The position numbers and the translations under genes are program-made. A stretch of 5,135 bases of DNA, taken from NCBI GenBank assembly GCA_030824175.1, contig JAVBYH010000131.1, positions 1-5,135 on the forward strand. Reading direction: 5' to 3'. Under the pieces are notes generated by a model that was given only the letters and a program-made list of their open reading frames with translations, had not been told where the DNA came from and searched no databases. The number at the start of each line of letters is the position of its first letter. Position 1 is the stretch's first letter. Shown piece by piece: positions 4,087 through 5,135 of this stretch. Source of the DNA: Bacteroidota bacterium (GTDB lineage: Bacteria; Bacteroidota; Ignavibacteria; UBA10030; UBA8401).

Positions 4087-5135
4087 GGGAACGGCGCCAC
4101 TCTGCGACACCTGCGTTGCGGGGCCGCGCAGAGTGAATGATGTTTGAGCGTCGCCTGTGTCGTTCGGCACGAAGAAGTGCTCCCCCCAGCGAATGAACGA
4201 GGCGCGGTTGGAAAACAATCGCATCCCGTTCGTATCATGCGGCTCCGCGGCGTAGCTTACCGCCATAAATGATGCGTCGGTCTCGATCGGGAACGGGAGG
4301 CCGGTGTTCGTGATGACGACAGTTTTCGACTCCTTCTGCGAGAAAATGACATCATACCTTCCGTATTTTTTCCGCCTGCCGTCGATCGTATATAACACAT
4401 ACGGATCGGCATCGCCGTTCCGTCTGACGGTCTCCGCGTGCTGTTCGGGGAGGCTCGGATCGGCTTCAAGGATTGTCAGCATCTGTCCGTAATTATCGGC
4501 GAAGCCGCAGGCAGTCTTCAGCGCGGCGTGAAAATACGTCGCCCTCGGCGCGCCGGGGGCGATGAGATCGTCCGGCGCCTGATGCACTCCCGCCTCGAGG
4601 GCCGAATGGCCGGCGATTGTCCCTCCGAGCGCCGTCGTGTTCACGCGGAGCACGGGACCCGATCCGCCCGCGTTCCATCGCTGTTCCCCGTTCCTCTCCG
4701 ACACGAGCCCATTGGAAAGCGCTGCGCTGTGCGTTGGATTGTTGCCGTTGTTGCCATGGACGTATGACACCGCGTACTGCAGTCTCGCGTTCGTTCGCCT
4801 TACATCATCCCTCACGACGAGATAGGCATTGTTCACAAGCAGGAATTTTCGGTCGACGATGCCGAACTTCTCCCCGTGGTCTTTCCATGTCGCATGCAGC
4901 GAGTTGCCGTAATCGTACGGAAGATTCCCGGCGGCGAAGTAGAGCGCGAGAGCCTGGTCCGATGCGTTCACCCGCTTCGATCCGTAGAGCTCCATGGTGA
5001 CGGCGGCGAAACTGAAATCGGGCGTATGACTGCTATTCGTGATCCAGGCATCGGCCGCGGGTGGCGAAGCGATATCGCGGTTGGGAGCGTCGTCGTTCAC
5101 CGTGTCGAGCACGATGGGGCAGACGGTGTTATGCG
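3805..5135 (-). CDS. Secreted protein with T9SS type A sorting domain, N-terminus cut by window edge
   Basis: The frame is open from the right window edge (first full codon 5133-5131) to the TAA at 3807-3805, giving 442 residues of the C-terminal part. An internal GTG at 5112 should not be taken as the start, because the frame continues upstream of it without a stop (HNTVCPI before VLDTVNDD). The last ~90 residues form a T9SS C-terminal sorting domain: NFPNPFNPSTTIRFTLP, then VNVQVIDVLGRVVAVLAEGV, WKTVEWNA, SGMYLCRMEA and the terminal KMMLMK. Such domains direct passage through the outer membrane by the type IX system, normally with removal of the domain and attachment to the surface or release. 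The roughly 350 residues before it are rich in Asn, Asp, Thr and Ala with few cysteines, as in extracellular beta proteins; NNAYLVVRDDVRRTNARLQY and SYVHGNNGNNPTHSAALSNG are distinctive stretches. I do not recognise their family. A signal peptide is expected outside the window. Confidence 0.9.
   Translation of the reverse strand, partial: HNTVCPIVLDTVNDDAPNRDIASPPAADAWITNSSHTPDFSFAAVTMELYGSKRVNASDQALALYFAAGNLPYDYGNSLHATWKDHGEKFGIVDRKFLLVNNAYLVVRDDVRRTNARLQYAVSYVHGNNGNNPTHSAALSNGLVSERNGEQRWNAGGSGPVLRVNTTALGGTIAGHSALEAGVHQAPDDLIAPGAPRATYFHAALKTACGFADNYGQMLTILEADPSLPEQHAETVRRNGDADPYVLYTIDGRRKKYGRYDVIFSQKESKTVVITNTGLPFPIETDASFMAVSYAAEPHDTNGMRLFSNRASFIRWGEHFFVPNDTGDAQTSFTLRGPATQVSQSGAVPAAYTLDQNFPNPFNPSTTIRFTLPEESRVNVQVIDVLGRVVAVLAEGVLTSGWKTVEWNARAASGMYLCRMEAASTTDPARRFTHMRKMMLMK

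Noticed and set aside
1..5135. CRISPR array, mobile element, tRNA/rRNA or defence system
   Set aside because: No regularly spaced repeats, terminal inverted repeats with transposase, cloverleaf-like segments or known defence motifs were seen on either strand.

Overview
The window most likely comes from a member of the Bacteroidota / Ignavibacteria / Chlorobi group with a fairly GC-rich genome. Two signs support this. The protein at the right edge ends in a typical type IX secretion (T9SS) type A sorting domain, with an NFPNPFNPSTTI motif, an LGRVV segment and a KMMLMK tail. A well-matched Bacteroidota-type promoter (TTTG, 20 nt, TAnnTTTG) also lies just upstream of the gene at 978. Unlike Bacteroidia proper, several genes here have clear Shine-Dalgarno sequences. 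The species cannot be named from this sequence.

Layout: (1) positions 1-713, minus strand: an exported beta-class carbonic anhydrase with its catalytic motifs intact, cut at its C-terminus by the window edge. (2) Positions 714-977: a divergent intergenic region with a 12-bp palindrome, weaker inverted repeats and the promoter for the rightward genes. (3) Positions 978-3263, plus strand: four closely spaced genes that look like one transcription unit: a DUF3788-type protein, a GNAT acetyltransferase of the phosphinothricin acetyltransferase-like group, an isoprenylcysteine carboxyl methyltransferase-like membrane protein, and a HEAT-repeat protein. (4) Positions 3264-3374: a short gap with a hairpin and a second 12-bp palindrome. 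(5) Positions 3375-3794, plus strand: a small acidic helical TerB-like protein. (6) Positions 3805-5135, minus strand: the C-terminal part of a large secreted T9SS-sorted protein, convergent with the previous gene and cut at its N-terminus by the window edge.

The genes do not form a recognisable pathway. Two products are predicted to act outside the cytoplasm: the carbonic anhydrase (periplasm) and the T9SS cargo (cell surface or medium). The four-gene unit combines a small protein of unknown function, a small-molecule acetyltransferase, a membrane methyltransferase-like protein and a repeat scaffold. Co-transcription is likely from the spacing, but a shared function is not demonstrated. I see no RNA genes, CRISPR array, insertion sequence, integrase, defence system or convincing intrinsic terminator. 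The most unusual points are the helical extension on the exported carbonic anhydrase, the gene combination in the four-gene unit, and the unclassified body of the T9SS protein.
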